64,000 nt of DNA from Margaritifera margaritifera (lineage: Eukaryota; Mollusca; Bivalvia; Unionida; Margaritiferidae), in NCBI GenBank assembly GCA_029931535.1, contig JAQPZY010000789.1, positions 62,001-126,000 on the forward strand. Reading direction: 5' to 3'. The first letter of the stretch is position 1; each line of letters opens with the position of its first letter. Below the pieces are notes generated by a model, which was not told the DNA's origin, ran no database searches, and was given only the letters and a program-made list of their open reading frames with translations. Shown here piece by piece: positions 51,035-62,297 of the stretch. A program made the position numbers and the translations under genes.

Positions 51035-51190
51035 GGGTATGTAAGAAACCTTGCCATTATCTTCCCGTGGGTCGGTGGTTCTACCAGGAGTCTTCCCGGG
51101 CTCTTCCTCCACCAAAATATACTATCCGCCATGTATAGTCTATCAGGTTCTGAAAAATGGCGTTAAACCCCACAAATCCAAAGGAAACTA
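51035..51190 (+). mobile_element. Mollusc-type SINE with GGCGTTAAAC tail
   Basis: CCGTGGGTCGGTGGTTCTACC, GGGCTCTTCCTCCACCA, TATCCGCCATGTATAG and GAAAAATGGCGTTAAACCCCACAAATCC form the conserved 3' module I know from very abundant mollusc short repeats. The 5' head is unclear. Confidence 0.72.
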
Positions 51191-51311
51191 AGCCTAGACC
51201 TAAATAGCTAAATGCCATCCAAAAGAGATATTCGAGACCACAATAGAAAATAGAGACATTCCAAATTGCAAAATTGATTTTTAAGAGATTGTGAATAATA
51301 TACTTTAGTCT

Positions 51312-51314
<3 letters not shown>

Positions 51315-51385
<71 letters not shown>
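51315..51385. repeat. (TA)n microsatellite
   Basis: About 35 units. Confidence 0.95.
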
Positions 51386-51388
<3 letters not shown>

Positions 51389-54025
51389 ATTTCTCCTAAC
51401 AAAGAGATAATCCCGTTATAGAGACAGTTGCAACAAATGTGATAAAAGTATCAAATGCATCAATTACAGAGCATCCAGTGAACATTTATTTGACACTATT
51501 TTCTTCGTTTTGTATCTCCTCCTTTCACTTTCTGAAATTGATTTGCTTGAATGTTGACAAACTAGTCCTGGGAGCTGATGGGAGTAATCCCAACTTTAAG
51601 AAACAATAGTGAAGTATTATTTCAGTTTGATGGCATGCAATCTCCAGTCAACTCTGTCTGTAACTCATTCAGATTATCAATGGGTATAACTTCACTCCTC
51701 AAAGATGTAATTACCAGTATATCGACATCTGCCAACTACTTGGATATTTTAGTTTATTTCGGATTGAAACAAAACTCACTGGGTCTTTTGATTTGTTTTT
51801 CGTCCACTTTTTGCAACTTCTTGCAATCTAATGCTTTTCTACTTACGTTCTCGTAAGTACCATTAGCTATATGTATTTTCACTTCTTGTTGATATTCTTT
51901 AATTTCAGGGAAAATAATCTTATTGTTAGTTTCGATGACACCTACTTCATTTTTGAATTGTCTTGATCGATTTAAATAAGAAGGTGTGGAAGGTTTTAAT
52001 CGTACGTTTGAAAATCCTGATTAAGATGAAAATGGTCAACAGGAAGAATTAAATATAGAATTTGACGATATAGAAAAGCTTGCTGATGATTCCAGTAAAG
52101 AGTAAGTGTGTACTCCTGGATGCACACAGAATCATTGAGAAAATGAAAGCAACACATTGGGTCATAAACGGTTGATATCAAATACGAAGCTGCTCTTTTA
52201 CAAACATAATTTAGAAACAACCGATGCAAAGTAGCATAAGTAAAATACAACAATTGCACAGATTTGAAGAAATGTTTAAAGACATTGGACAGGTCAATGT
52301 AAAAGTTAGATACAAGTTACCATTATGTGAAACACAGAAATGATTGTTCAAATAGAAAAATGTAGCAATTGCCGAAATTATTACAGATAGGTTTAATTAT
52401 ATAAAATGTTGCCAAGTCAATGGCAAATTTAGTAAACGTTTAGTAGAAGGTTTTAGTGGTTGTCAATGTAGCACAAAGTTTTTCGTGGAAAAAAGGCAAA
52501 CAGGGCAGGAAAAATATTGCAAACTAGTTGTTCTAGAGATCCACATAGGTTGTAGCAGCATTCACTTGAATTATTTGGCAGTGTGATAGGCTCGCTTCTG
52601 AAAACAGCTAGACATATTATGACATTTTTAGCTGATCATATAAGTGTGCTTATGTTAGCATTAGTTGGCCTGTTGTTTGCAGTTTTGCTGAGAGGTTTAG
52701 ACACGCCAGAAATGAGGATCAAAAATGCAAAACGTATTTCAAATAGTACAATAGGCCAGCTCCTGCAACAATTCATATCAATATCAATGATTATTCTTTT
52801 GTTTCATGATCTTTGAAATTATTGGTAGATTCTACTGGAAAACTATCGTCATCATAATCTTTCTTTTCCGTGTAGTTCATACCAGTGTTATTTTCTTTCC
52901 CATTATTTATATTTTGATGAACTGCTACAGAATTCTTATCAACTGCTGGGATCATATTCTTTACCACGTCAGTACGTATAGCAGTGTTCTGTATTACTTT
53001 AAAGCAATCTGATTACTTCTTATAGGTTTTGTTGAAGCCAAAAATGCTAGCCGTTTGCATCACCATATCACTCGGCAATACAATACATTATATCACCATC
53101 AACAGCATAGTCAAGTCTAACTTTTTAATCTGAAATGTTGAAGTATTATCGCGATGTTTTCATTCGAGTCATAACCTTACGCCGAAAATTAATTTCTCAA
53201 ATATCTTTTAAACAGGGTCTTGAACTTTGAAAACAAACTGTGTAATAGATGTTCTGTGTCGACCAGAATACATAAAATAACGATCGCATAATTCCCGATA
53301 CTTTGATTCGATCGTGCTATTCCCTCTTCTGTCCGACGGTTACAATCTTTCAGAAAGAAGCATACCCATCTTTTTTCCCCAACGGCAGTATTTATCTCAG
53401 TTTAAAATAATTTCACTTTTACATCGCAAAATTCTAATTAGCTCCACTCAGTTTCATACCCACTGTATTTTGTCTCTCACTTCATTTACTTTAGCAATAA
53501 ACATTGTTACCCGACAAGGTCAATGTGCAGTGATTGGTAATTTCTTAACTAGGAAGTCTACTTTTTAATTGTCACAAATTTCCATAAATCAACTAAATCA
53601 TAACTATAACACATTCTTATCATCAATTCGTTCACCGTTTTTCTCAGCATATTATTTTTCTCTGCTCTCTGCAACCAGTGTATATACGAGTTTTAATATA
53701 TTCGTAATTTTCTGCTTCGTAACCCTTGTCTACCTTTGTCTTAATATGTTTGTAAAAGGCGATAAGTTTTATTGTCCCACTGCAAAACATTTAAAGATAT
53801 TATTATCAATAACTTACGATATGTACAAGCAAGCAAGTGATCCAACGTTATCCAATTGCTTTTAAACACACACGGCTTACATCAACTATAGTTTGTGGTA
53901 TGCTTTTCGATTTCACCAGCTGATTTCGCGGCATTGCAGACATAGCAATTATTTTGTGATCGGTATTCATTACATTCATATACATTTTAATTCAGGGATT
54001 GAAGTAGGTGAAGAAACGTCAAAAC
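51386..54025. other. Intergenic; unassigned coding-like scraps
   Basis: Plus-strand segments near 52030-52110 (an acidic frame with NGQQEELNIEFDD) and 52586-52740 (hydrophobic frame) look like decayed coding sequence, but I recognise no family. Confidence 0.35.
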
Positions 54026-54137
<112 letters not shown>

Positions 54138-54788
54138 ACTAGCTTCGTATTGAATAACTTATACTTTCTTATGGCAGAGCCTTCAATATACAGTAGTGCA
54201 TGTGGTTGACTGGGAAAATGTCACCAATTTCACTATTCGTGGTTGTAAAGCTTTAAATGTTTTATGGCTGAATGTTTGATCCTAAATTGCATTCACGTTG
54301 ACAGCAGGGTCTTTGTTGAAATACTGCTCAAGAGGGAATAGTTAAATATCTTTGCCTTATTTGATAAATCGTCTAGATACAGCATAGGTTGAGAGTTGTC
54401 AGTGAATCATTGTTTTATCAAAGTTTCGATGAACTGCTGACAAATCAAATCGAGGGCTAGGTATAACTCACACCGAGTGTACCTAGTCTGATTAAAACTG
54501 AGCTCCAAAATAGCAACGATAAAAAGCCATGTTCTGGTCGCCTTTGCAATTCCAACTTCACCCATTTACACTAGCCAATTAGATCAACCGTCAGGTATTA
54601 TGTGAGGGAGTATTAACAGTTAGATTCAGAATGAGTGTCAAAGGACACCACAGCAAGTCACTTTCAGAACTTTTAGAGCGGTATTTAAATTGATTAATAA
54701 AAAGGTTAACTGATCATGACGTCGCATGAGTGTCTATTAGACCAAGATCTATATTAGATTGTCATTCACATAGGTTCTTTGTTTGCCT

Positions 54789-54831
54789 GATGATGTGGCT
54801 GAATGGTCAGAGACGTAGCTTGGATTTTCTA
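54789..54831 (+). mobile_element. tRNA-like SINE head, 5' part (split by the pogo element)
   Basis: GATGTGGCTGAATGGTCAGAG is an A box in the right place for a tRNA starting at about 54789. The matching B box-like GGTTTGAAG (55533-55541) lies on the other side of the transposon. Removing 54832-55526 puts it at tRNA position ~50, as expected. Confidence 0.5.
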
Positions 54832-55524
54832 CAGTAGACTCTCAGTTATTCGAACTCCTATTACCCGAATACATGGTATTATCCGAACTATTCGTCCGGT
54901 CCCGTCTAAATTTTGTTCTTTGTGTATATATTTTGTACATCTATTATCCGAACATCGATTATTCGAGTATACTCACTTAATCGAAGTAATTTAGCAGTCC
55001 GAAATCCTCTAATTGTATTGAAATTGCAGCACATTATGCAAAGTGTGAAAACTGTCACAAGCGGCATGTTTGATTTCTTGAATCGTGAAGGTGTCAGTCC
55101 AAACAGTGAGTACTGATTAATCGAAAAGCGGTTTATGTTTATTGTGTGTCGCTAATCCAATAATTGACTCGCCTTTTGATAACCCCGTTATTAATTCAAT
55201 TATTGGCAGTAATTTTATGTAAAATCGGTTTGATTTAAGAAAGTCGAAAAATCATATAAACTCTTTGAAAAAAAAAATCTATATGAAGTCAATTTGCTTA
55301 CCACGTTGTATCTGAATGACGCTATCAACATTCTGTGCCAATGAAATGGCTTCCTAGATACGTAGTAAGGAAAAAGAATACAAGAATAACTAAACTGGTA
55401 ATTTGTTTTATATCTGTGGATTGATGTACACTTTCACCTTCATGACCTTCAGTTATTCAAATCCCTGGTATCATCCGAAGTTTTCTTCTAGTCCCCCAGA
55501 CATCGGATAATTGAGAGTCTACTG
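54832..55524. mobile_element. pogo/Tigger-like non-autonomous DNA transposon
   Basis: Terminal inverted repeats CAGTAGACTCTCAGTTATTCG (left) and the complement of CAGTAGACTCTCAATTATCCG (right) bound 693 bp, flanked on both sides by TA, the expected Tc1/mariner-pogo target duplication. Sub-terminal repeats (ATTATCCGAAC, ATTCGAGTA) add to the TIRs. Only a short open frame remains inside, so it cannot encode a transposase. Confidence 0.88.
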
Positions 55525-55526
55525 TA

Positions 55527-56176
55527 TTTGATGGTTTGAAGTGTAACTGTTTAAGGTACTTTTGACGAAACTTTGCATATAGAGTTATAGCAGCAAGTCG
55601 TATCACATATGCAATTAATTTTGAGCTCTGGCCCCTTGGTAACTGTCCAGAGATGGAATTGGTGTAGGGGTTGTGAGGTCGATGGTGGAGGAGTAGATGT
55701 GGGGATTTGTGATGATGATACAACAAAGTAATACTAGTTCAAATTGCTTTCAATCTGAAATAGACACAGTTACCAGAATATCGGGTATTTTGCTATTTTG
55801 TCCCGACAACATTCCAGAAAGTTTCTGTTGGCGTGGTTATCTCTGCTTGTCCTAATCGTCTATTGAAAGAGGCGAAATAAGGGATGGAATCGAATACTAA
55901 ATAAGGATTGTGGCCCAAAAACCAATAACAATGTGTGGTTATTCACTTTTGCATGTTTCACCTCTTAAAGCTCATTGGAACCTTATATCGTTATATATTT
56001 TCAGTTTGTTACAGAGCTATGATAAGAGGGCACTTAATAACCGCAATGCTTAAATGTTACGATTTTCTATTGTATAAACTTTTAAATGTACATTGGCTTA
56101 CATTATGATGACTTGCGTTTTGCGATCGATAAAGTTCTTGAGCTAATAAACGAATACTATTCCAACATTTACTTAC
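55527..56176. other. Intergenic; nothing further recognised
   Basis: Apart from the B box-like start, no feature seen. Confidence 0.4.
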
Positions 56177-56234
56177 CCAACTGCATGATGCAAAAACGGG
56201 AAAATAAAACCAATAAAGGTTTCCTCACCGTTAT
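56177..56234 (-). pseudogene. Duplicated, apparently dead copy of receptor exon 1
   Basis: Exactly 58 nt lie between the position equivalent to the ATG and a GTAAGT donor, the same length as exon 1. In the exon-1 frame it reads TVRKPLLVLFSRFCIMQL against TACRPSLILLSCLFVLQI, and flanking bases on both sides also match (GTTG-AATAGTATT downstream, AAGAATAA-GAA-ACAAGAAA upstream). The initiator is ATA instead of ATG, and the TATA box is degraded. I found no matching exons 2-9 between it and 47 kb. It could still be an untranslated or non-ATG first exon. Confidence 0.65.
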
Positions 56235-56370
56235 TGTCTGATGCTATTTCTTGTATTCCTTATTCATAATTTGCTGTCTTCTTCGATGGAAGTAATCGTT
56301 TTTCGAAAGTAAGAAACGCAAGAGAGAAATTTTCATCATAGCAGATGGAACAAATTAACTGCTATCACTT

Positions 56371-56382
56371 TGTGTGTGTAAT

Positions 56383-56454
<72 letters not shown>

Positions 56455-56480
56455 TACATACATACAACACACACACACAA
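56371..56480. repeat. Compound (TG)n-(TA)n-(CA)n microsatellite
   Basis: (TG)n, then (TA)~25, then CATACA and (CA)n. Confidence 0.95.
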
Positions 56481-56610
56481 ATAGAGAGGAAACGCTTATC
56501 CATGGATCACACATGATAGGTTTGGATGCATGATTGTATGAAAGAAATGTATATGGAATGACACCAATTAAATCAACCAGGATAGGGAATTATAATTCAT
56601 CATTCAAAGC

Positions 56611-56700
56611 AGTACTCGTACCCGTGCCGCGAGTAACGGCATCTATCGCCTAGCTCCCATGTACCAGCATCTTAACCAACACAGCCATATCCTCGAGACC
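56611..56700 (-). mobile_element. tRNA-derived SINE copy (minus)
   Basis: The minus strand reads GATATGGCTGTGTTGGTTAAG (A box), GCTGGTACATGGGAGCTAGG, GATGCCGTTACTCGCGGC and GGGTACGAGTACTG (B box-like). Confidence 0.6.
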
Positions 56701-58367
56701 TCACGTGCCAGACAAACGGAATTTAACACTCGGTTATATGCAAGGTATGCAACTTAAATTATAATTATAGACTGACACCTACGACCCAAGCAAAGAGGAA
56801 AACACCCTGGATCCTATATTATATGTGAGGTACATGATTATATGAAGAAATTATAGTTTAATATTCTGTTACGGAATTATGTATTATTTCTTTTAAATAA
56901 TGGCATAGTTTTATTAGTTTACGAACTCTGTATAATAGTCTAATAGGTGTCGTTTTGCAGAGTGCAGATATCCGGTAATTTAAATGTGACCCCAGTACAT
57001 TTGTCCTGGGAAAATCAATATTATCGTTTGAAGCATTAGTCATGTCACGTGATTCAACGCGTGGGGTTTGCACTTTTGATCTGACCTGGATTTCGTAATT
57101 CAGTAATGATTCATTATGTTGACCAAAAGTTAGATAGTAAGATCGTAATATTAAGGTGTTGATTTGAGACGGAATACAAATTTTGTTTGTTTCAATGACG
57201 CAGTATAGAAACTATATAATAAGATGTAATTGCTGCGTTCGTCATTCTACCTAGTTTCGTCAGCTTGAGAGGTCTTTAACGAAATTTGTTCTTTGTATGT
57301 GATAGTATGCTTCAGAGATAATTAGGACTTTTAAGGATATTCTATACTGTAAGTTATTTTTAATTCTTTCACTTTGATTGTTTGTTGAAATATTATTATA
57401 TTTTAGGAAATTAAATATTTGTATTTTTAATCTTGAAAGCTTGTTTGAGTCTTTTCTTTTGATACATTACCCATAGTCGTAACAATTCCATGCTTTTTTC
57501 TTGTTGGGGGGTGGGGATGGGGCTGTGTTTGTTAGGGCGCTGGTACATGAGAGCTTGGCTATAGGTGCCGTTACTCGCCATTATATATAGGCGATAGATA
57601 GGTGCCGTTATATATGAGCTGCATTCTATTTTATTTCGGCAACCACATACTGCTATGGAAATATCGCATTTAGTGCCTAATGCTTAAAATGAAATCGTCA
57701 GTTTTAAGAAGCTTAGTAAATTCCATAAGAGTATTTAGTAATCATGATTTTGCTTGAGTCATTTTTTTTAAAGGAGTGTTCGATAAACCTTAAAAGGTAG
57801 TTGAGTGCAATCCAGTTTGGGTGTGCCACTCAGCTTAATACTAAAATGCGCCTTCAATGGAAATTTGGTGGCAAATGGATTAGAAGACGAGGACATTGAA
57901 ACAGATATTTACGAACTTGTGGAAAATAGGTTACATAGAACCAGTTTATATTCAACGATATGCTGGATTTGTGTAAATGTTCATTTTTTTTATGGTTTTT
58001 TTTTTACAAACTTGGACACTGTCGGAATCGGGCAGCATGTTGAGCCAATATAATCCTCCTTCTCTAATACATGACAAAGTATGTTAAATAATAAGCTTCT
58101 GATTATTGTATTTGCATTGTGTTGATGTTAATACAAACATTTCGTCAAATGAAAGAAGAAAAAGAAAAAGAAAAATAATAACAAGAATTCTGCAGAATGT
58201 TATGTATCGCTGCTCCTCTGTAGTGTAATAGAAAAACCTTTCATATTCACTACAGCAAGAAATGTATATAACGGTGATCTTAGCAGTGGGTCACTGAGGT
58301 GATTAATCTTCCTAATATAAATACACCTATCAAACATAATAACTGTACACAGCAGTATGTTTTGAAA

Positions 58368-58369
<2 letters not shown>
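56701..58369. other. Intergenic; SINE copy only
   Basis: The only recognisable content is the SINE at 57514. The short frame near 57805-58053 has no family resemblance. Confidence 0.4.
57514..57610 (+). mobile_element. tRNA-derived SINE copy (plus), partly duplicated
   Basis: Related to 56611-56700: GGGGCTGTGTTTGTTAGG, GCTGGTACATGAGAGCTTGG, GGTGCCGTTACTCGCC, then a second GCGATAGATAGGTGCCGTTA. The two copies are inverted, ~0.8 kb apart. Confidence 0.55.
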
Positions 58370-58428
<59 letters not shown>

Positions 58429-58433
58429 TATAT
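58370..58433. repeat. (TA)n microsatellite
   Basis: About 31 units ending in CATATATATATGG. Confidence 0.95.
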
Positions 58434-58434
58434 G

Positions 58435-58990
58435 GAAACTTAACGTATTCACTGGATCGTGAAAACTATGTCATATGACATACTTTTGGCCGTGTTGTTT
58501 ATTAACCCAGTATGAATGAATACACCCATAAAGTTTCAAGATTGTACATAGAACGGTATCAGATAAACTGAGATAAATTCAAGAATTTAACGCAATCGCT
58601 GAAGCGATAGAAATAGTTCACCATGACGTTACCTTTGCCCGTAGTGGGAAGTGACATGCAAACTGAATTTACCCATCACGTGTCATGACTGTACATACAA
58701 GGGTGTCAGGAAAACTGGGCTAAATGCAGTCACCTAGCGTAATCACTGGAGTGACTTACTTTTTCCGTGGTGTGTTGTACTCTTCATGATGAATACACCC
58801 GTCAAGTTTCATAACTATACATACACTGTTGTCAAAGAAACTGAGCTAATTGTGGGAACTGAACATAATCACTGGAGCGTAAAAGGAGATCATAGTGACC
58901 ACCTTTTGCTCCTGCACTCCAAGATGCATACCGATCCAGTTTCATGACTGCACATACAAGAGTGTCTGAGAAACTGAGCTAAATGCAAAA
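58435..58990 (+). repeat. ~125-147-bp tandem repeat, four diverged units
   Basis: The shared order is GTTTCA-GACTGTACATACA, AGGGTGTCAG-AAACTGAGCTAAAT, then (AACT)-AACGTAATCACTGGAGCG. The cores start near 58533, 58680, 58805 and 58940. Confidence 0.82.
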
Positions 58991-59194
58991 CAAAAACGTT
59001 AACGTTGACGCCTACAGCATCAAGAACGCCCTCAGTAATGCGATTTACAAGCTCACCGCAGGATCAATTGTAAATTATCACATTCATGTAAAACTTCTCT
59101 TCACCATATTGTGATTATGAAAGTGCTTTGCAGAAATGCAAGGATTTACATGAAACAGGCACCTTGCAACCTAGATATCTAAGAATGGCAGTTA

Positions 59195-59562
59195 CCCTAC
59201 GAACACATCGACAGTTTTGAAAGACTTGAAGAGACAATACAGACAGCTAAAGAAAAGCTTCACTCAACTAGTTTCAGTTCGGACCTCTCGGTCGATGACC
59301 TCAACTATGTACACGATATTATGAAATATTTCAACTTGAACATATTGGGAGACTGCACGACCATTATGTCAGGAAGGATGCAATGATGTTGTGCGATATC
59401 TTTGACGAGTTCATAAATATTTGTAATAAACATTAGCAACTTGACCAGCACATTATTACAGTGCACATTTTAGCCCAAGATGCGAGTGTACATATATGAT
59501 TTGTTGAATTGGAACTCTAAAAGGATTACGACATGTGTTTGATGGTTGAGTCAGGTAATATA
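59195..59562 (+). pseudogene. Third family B DNA polymerase fragment (DNA_pol_B_2 type)
   Basis: Frame fragments in order: LPYEHIDSFERLEETIQ, VDDLNYVHDIMKYFNLN and LGD, then in a shifted frame MLCDIFDEFINICNK, and finally VELEL-stop-KDYDMCLMVESG. These match the YPYEYIDSFERFEE, DY-x-HA-x-x-vw-x-FN, LLLADVFE-x-FR and LELL-x-DxDM-x-LMVE landmarks. It stops before the polymerase motifs. Confidence 0.72.
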
Positions 59563-60303
59563 CAAAACAGTGATATAGCGATAGCGTCCCCCCCTCCGTA
59601 GACAATATTATTTACCGCAACATACTTTTAATTAGCTTCGGTCTCTTCCACGAACTTCATATGAGGCTTACCCATGAATAGACGCAGAAGCAAGTCGATC
59701 TTAATTAAGTTCGGCTCTAGATCGAGGTCACTTTACAATTTTTATATCTGTCATTACCTTCGGTCGTTTAGAGGACCCGTCAGTCTTCTGGTGTCTTTTT
59801 GTCTCCCTGAAATCTTTCCACACAAGCAAATACAAACAATATTGATATATTTTAATTTTATCCCTTTAACACATATTAAACAATTAGTAGTGAAATATAT
59901 GTTGAAATAGTTGGGTTTTTAAAAAATAAATCAAAGATGAAAACTTCGATACTTGACTTACCGATTCCAAAACAAGTGAGAAAAGAATTGAAGGTTCATT
60001 TGATACGACTTTCATGAAAACAAAATTGAAACGTATGATTTAAACAGAATCAAAACAAAATGACTTAGAGATTTAAGATAAATATAAACGACTGCAGATT
60101 TTACGGTGGCAGCATTAATGACATGTATGAATGTTTCAATGACAATGAAGCGTACTTTAGGAAAATTACCAGCTGGAACATTACACAATTTGGTCTTTCA
60201 AAGTGCGGCTAGACCTAACGATCATACTTATAAAGAGACAAAGAGGCAGAAAAATCGAATACATGGAGACGTATATAGACAAAAAGCATGGTTTCAATAC
60301 TGA
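59563..60303. other. Interval before the LINE; unassigned
   Basis: Possible 5' UTR of the LINE or unrelated intergenic DNA. The 60106-60303 frame (MTCMNVSMTMKRTLGKLPAG) matches no family I know. Confidence 0.35.
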
Positions 60304-60419
60304 GTAGCCAAGTCTTATTCTTTCAATCTTTATTCGTGTAGCTAAGTGTATTGGATCTGGGTTTTTTATTTATTTTTGTTTTGATTGAACTCTCCTTGCT
60401 AAACGCTGCAAAGAATGTT

Positions 60420-62285
60420 ATGTCAGTGAATACCAGTGATGGATATCAGTCGTCTTCTCCATGTGCTCGTGGATCACCCACATCATCCCCTGCTAGCCAC
60501 CATTGCCTCCACCTACTCCCGACGTCCAACAACACGGATGATGCTCCCTTCTCTCAAAATTATACACAAGATGATATTGCGTACTATGATCTTGATTCTC
60601 GTCCTGAGGATACTGATAACCCGCAAGTATCACAGATTCCTAATCAGGAATATATATACATGTTGGACAAATTCTTTAATGGAGAGCCACCGGGTGTATA
60701 TGTGGGTAAGCTCGTAAACTTTACAAACTTTACAAACAACAAAGAAAACCTTATAAACTGGTACAGGACTATTTTAATAAGTCGGACGCAATTATTGCCA
60801 AACTGTCCACATGGTGCGCCAATTATTAGACTCAATTCAACAAAATTCAGTGCATCATATAAATATGCAAAGGATTGTTACAATTTACAGCTTTTTATTC
60901 ATGGAGAACAACCCGATGTTATAGAGGAACTATTCAATGGTCGGATGACACGTAGTCACAACAGATTAGAAAATGTCTCCACACATGAAAACTACTCACT
61001 GAATAATAGAGTGGAAACAGAAGAACTTAAAGCAATCGTACACAGCTGTAAGAGTGACTTGAACTCAGTGCAACACGAACTTAATAAAATAATAGGTCAT
61101 TTGAACAATCGGATTGTCATCCTTGAAAAGCAAAACAAAGAACTCTCTACTGACAACATACATCTTAAGCATGCTTTACTCAGACTAGAGACCTTAGTAA
61201 CAACTAAGTTTCAGCAATATGACAGCACAATGAAACACTCTCTTAATACAAATGTATCTTCTGTTGTTACCGGTAAAATTTCAGATGGCAATCACAGTGC
61301 AAATCAGCCAGCACGTGACCATCTACAAAATCAACACACGGGAAGCAACGGTGAACAGCAATCTCAACACCAAATGAATTCAGACCCAGTAGCATCATCT
61401 ACAAGGTCAACTCCTAACTCACTACCACGTGTTCAAGTACAACCAGTGTGTAATGTTCCACCAGAGGATATTACGATTAACCCCACACGAGGCGATCTCC
61501 AGACGTCAACATGCATGAGATACTCTGATGCCCTGATTGCGACTCTGAGCCCATCAGAGACAATCAACTCAGTCGCACAAACTCGCCGCACAGTATCTAC
61601 TTCTGATGATGATGAAAACACTTCTCCCAAACGGAGTGCACCTTCTCTCAACATAATCTCAAGTACTGATATTGCAAATGAAGCACATGATCAACGGACT
61701 CAGTCTCTTGCCATTGATGGACAATCTCAAACAAGAGCAAGTTTAAAGGATATTAATGTATGTATGAAAACCAATCATGTACAAACAAACAAAATGTCAA
61801 TCCAAGAAAAACTATCTAACTTAGCGCATGGAAATAATTCTTCGAATAATTCTTCAAGTAATTCACCATCCCCAAACACAGTAAAATCTCACCCACTATC
61901 AACAACAACAGGTCACAATCTATTAGACCAGGAGGAACAAAACTTTGAAAATCAAGGTGAAGTTTTCATAGGGGTATATAGGAAAAGAAATGTCAGCTAT
62001 TTTATTTGGGGAACTGATAATTCATCCACTAGGGCGGGCATCTATGCCCATTTCCAAAAAAATGGCGTAAAAATAAGCTCTCTGGCCTTGTACCGCAGCA
62101 AATCTGGAACCTTATATGCACGTATAAATGTTAATTCACAATATGCACAAATAGTAGAACCGGAAGATTTCTCCTGGCCCGATGGTATCATTTGCACTCA
62201 CTGGAAATCTCCTGCTAAAAGGGTCAAATCACCTGTTCAAAACTACAATAATAGATTACATATTCCGTTTATTATATCTCACTAA
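60420..62285 (+). CDS. LINE ORF1 protein (nucleic-acid-binding, coiled coil)
   Basis: The open frame extends upstream to 60351, but its first codon there is TTG. The first ATG is at 60420 (MSVNTSDGYQ), giving 621 residues. Visible parts are an N-terminal globular region (QEYIYMLDKFFNGEPPGVYV onward, about residues 75-180), a coiled coil with heptads (LNKIIGHLNNRIVILEKQN, about 215-265) and a long Ser/Asn/Thr/Gln-rich linker. At the C-terminus (about 535-600) lie FIGVYRKRN, GVKISSLALYRSKSGTLYAR and DFSWPDGIICTHW, a pattern common in invertebrate LINE ORF1 proteins and probably RRM-like. Such proteins bind the element's RNA in a ribonucleoprotein. It ends TAA 12 bp before the ATG of ORF2, in the same frame. 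Confidence 0.85.
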   Translation: MSVNTSDGYQSSSPCARGSPTSSPASHHCLHLLPTSNNTDDAPFSQNYTQDDIAYYDLDSRPEDTDNPQVSQIPNQEYIYMLDKFFNGEPPGVYVGKLVNFTNFTNNKENLINWYRTILISRTQLLPNCPHGAPIIRLNSTKFSASYKYAKDCYNLQLFIHGEQPDVIEELFNGRMTRSHNRLENVSTHENYSLNNRVETEELKAIVHSCKSDLNSVQHELNKIIGHLNNRIVILEKQNKELSTDNIHLKHALLRLETLVTTKFQQYDSTMKHSLNTNVSSVVTGKISDGNHSANQPARDHLQNQHTGSNGEQQSQHQMNSDPVASSTRSTPNSLPRVQVQPVCNVPPEDITINPTRGDLQTSTCMRYSDALIATLSPSETINSVAQTRRTVSTSDDDENTSPKRSAPSLNIISSTDIANEAHDQRTQSLAIDGQSQTRASLKDINVCMKTNHVQTNKMSIQEKLSNLAHGNNSSNNSSSNSPSPNTVKSHPLSTTTGHNLLDQEEQNFENQGEVFIGVYRKRNVSYFIWGTDNSSTRAGIYAHFQKNGVKISSLALYRSKSGTLYARINVNSQYAQIVEPEDFSWPDGIICTHWKSPAKRVKSPVQNYNNRLHIPFIISH

Positions 62286-62297
62286 CCATTTCCTTAT

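Noticed and set aside
60351..60419. Signal-peptide-like N-terminal extension of LINE ORF1
   Set aside because: The frame begins at TTG, not ATG. The first real ATG is at 60420, so the hydrophobic stretch is probably untranslated leader.
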